Part shown: in pieces, positions 10,236-11,115 of the stretch | Layout: each line of letters opens with the position of its first letter | How positions within the stretch are numbered: the first letter of the stretch is position 1 | NCBI GenBank assembly: GCA_002686195.1 | Contig: NZAS01000110.1 | Coordinates: 13,386 to 24,500 of the forward strand | Direction: 5' to 3' | DNA from: Candidatus Pacearchaeota archaeon | Lineage (GTDB): Archaea; Nanoarchaeota; Nanoarchaeia; Pacearchaeales; GW2011-AR1 | Length of the DNA: 11,115 nucleotides | Program-made: the position numbers and the translations under genes | Notes under the pieces: generated by a model | Seen by the model: only the letters and a program-made list of their open reading frames with translations | The model's database searches: none | Told to the model about the DNA's origin: nothing

Positions 10236-11115
10236 TGTCTGACTTTGAACTCCTATCCCTTGAAACAAGAATGGCAACTCCAGATGACGCGCATCTCCCG
10301 GCTCACGACCACACTAAACTGTCTGCGATTAACACTTGCCCTACGTGGGGCATCCTACGGTACTCGCATCACAAAAGGATGCCGGGAAGTGCTAGGGCGA
10401 TGGCATTGGAAGCTGGTTCGGCATCGCATGAGGCTTTCGCAGCAGTACGTTGGTATCAACTCAAAACGCACCAGACAAAAGGAAAAGTCCAGCAAGCCAT
10501 TGCCAACAAGCATGGAGTCAGACTCTTTGGAGAAGAGAGATTTGAGCGCATGTATGGAACCCTTTCAAAGTCTGCAACGGACAGAACAAATAGTATTAAC
10601 TTCGCTATTGAAGCAATCGAGTCCTGTGACTTCTACGACGACCTTGAAGACAGAAAAAGAACAGTCTCCAACATCTCAGAAAGCATCATAGCGTACATCG
10701 ACGCCTATGACATGCACCGATACCCGATCTGGGTACGTGATCCAAAAGATCCAGACAGTGACATCGGCATTGAAATTGCCTTCGACACAGTTGTTACCAT
10801 CCACTACAAGTTGGATGGTGCAGCACACGAACTGGTCTGTCGCTTCATCGGCAAGTTGGACGGTTTGCACTGGAATCGAGAAGATTTAATCATCATCGAA
10901 GAGAAGACAGCAGCAGTTCTCAGTGACCATTGGCTTGCTCAGTGGATTCTAAGTCACCAGATCACTGGATACTGCATTGCCTCACAGACCTTCACCAACC
11001 TTCCGTGCAACCAGGCACTTGTCAGTGGAATGCGTATTCCAATCGGCAAGATTCCCTCTGAAGGCATCAGGCGGGAACAAGTTCCTCGTACTCATATGCA
11101 CATCGTCAAGTGGGC
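10235..11115 (+). CDS. PD-(D/E)XK nuclease (RecB/Cas4-like), 3' truncated by window
   Basis: The frame from ATG 10235 is open to the window edge (293 codons visible, no stop). It carries the RecB/Cas4-type layout: SAINTCPTWGILRYSH (30-45) with a conserved Cys-Pro, ALEAGSASHEAF (57-68) with His65, then GKLDG (206-210) with Asp209, IIIEEKT (219-225) with Glu222-x-Lys224, and SHQITGY (240-246), the Gln-x3-Tyr of this group. Such proteins are nucleases/exonucleases acting in recombination, DNA end processing or repair; in phages they often pair with a single-strand annealing or recombination protein. A stray frame at 10245-10691 is a shadow of this one. Whether it holds an iron-sulfur cluster depends on Cys residues past the edge. 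Confidence 0.9.
   Translation, partial: MSDFELLSLETRMATPDDAHLPAHDHTKLSAINTCPTWGILRYSHHKRMPGSARAMALEAGSASHEAFAAVRWYQLKTHQTKGKVQQAIANKHGVRLFGEERFERMYGTLSKSATDRTNSINFAIEAIESCDFYDDLEDRKRTVSNISESIIAYIDAYDMHRYPIWVRDPKDPDSDIGIEIAFDTVVTIHYKLDGAAHELVCRFIGKLDGLHWNREDLIIIEEKTAAVLSDHWLAQWILSHQITGYCIASQTFTNLPCNQALVSGMRIPIGKIPSEGIRREQVPRTHMHIVKW

Noticed and set aside
10245..10691. Rightward frame of 148 codons
   Set aside because: Shadow of the nuclease frame from 10235, which carries the PD-(D/E)XK motifs; the shadow product is Ser/Thr/Leu/Arg-rich without motifs.
1..11115. CRISPR array
   Set aside because: No set of regularly spaced, near-identical 23-40 base repeats was seen; the GTTANTG copies are far too short.

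Overview
The window looks like the early/accessory region of a tailed double-stranded DNA phage (or a closely related prophage or plasmid-phage element) of a bacterium. The reasons are very small, tightly packed genes that overlap by ATGA, TAATG or TGATG junctions, an almost uniform rightward direction, mostly unrecognised short products, and scattered phage-type accessory genes (NADAR, DUF4326, HNH endonuclease, DUF932, PD-(D/E)XK nuclease). Canonical Shine-Dalgarno sequences and consensus-like sigma-70 promoters point to a bacterial host with standard signals. The host itself cannot be named from this sequence.

Layout. Bases 1-206 hold the 5' end of a leftward gene. Bases 207-670 are a divergent control region with a TG dinucleotide tract and several hairpins but no convincing gene. 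Bases 671-1069 carry a GC-rich gene of unknown function whose ribosome-binding site sits in a hairpin and whose start appears to be the rare codon ATC. Bases 1070-1431 are a second non-coding region with a two-tier hairpin, an inverted repeat and a set of spaced GTTANTG repeats. From 1432 to 3759 runs an operon of nine genes that begins with a NADAR-type glycosidase, followed shortly by a DUF4326 protein, then small proteins including a zinc ribbon and a DUF4313-like protein.

A second unit (3839-4639) ends in tandem hairpins, the last a good intrinsic terminator. A third (4764-6363) contains small proteins, a one-helix membrane protein, a sulfotransferase-like enzyme and an HNH endonuclease with a C-terminal helix-turn-helix. 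It is followed by a compact block (6360-6489) of promoter, inverted repeat, terminator and a second textbook promoter. The next unit encodes a DUF932 protein and a phospholipase A2-like protein. The last unit (7821 to the right edge) is a continuous chain of small overlapping genes leading into a RecB/Cas4-like PD-(D/E)XK nuclease cut by the window edge.

Transcription units are marked by a repeated leader built around an extended -10 (GTGGTAMAAK), seen at about 1366, 3799, 6480 and 7778, so the units may be expressed together. The most functionally suggestive content is the NADAR/DUF4326 pair (NAD or ADP-ribose chemistry, possibly counter-defence), the phage-borne sulfotransferase, the phospholipase A2-like protein, and the unusual start region of the 671-1069 gene. 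All functional statements are from reading motifs by eye; no database search was run.
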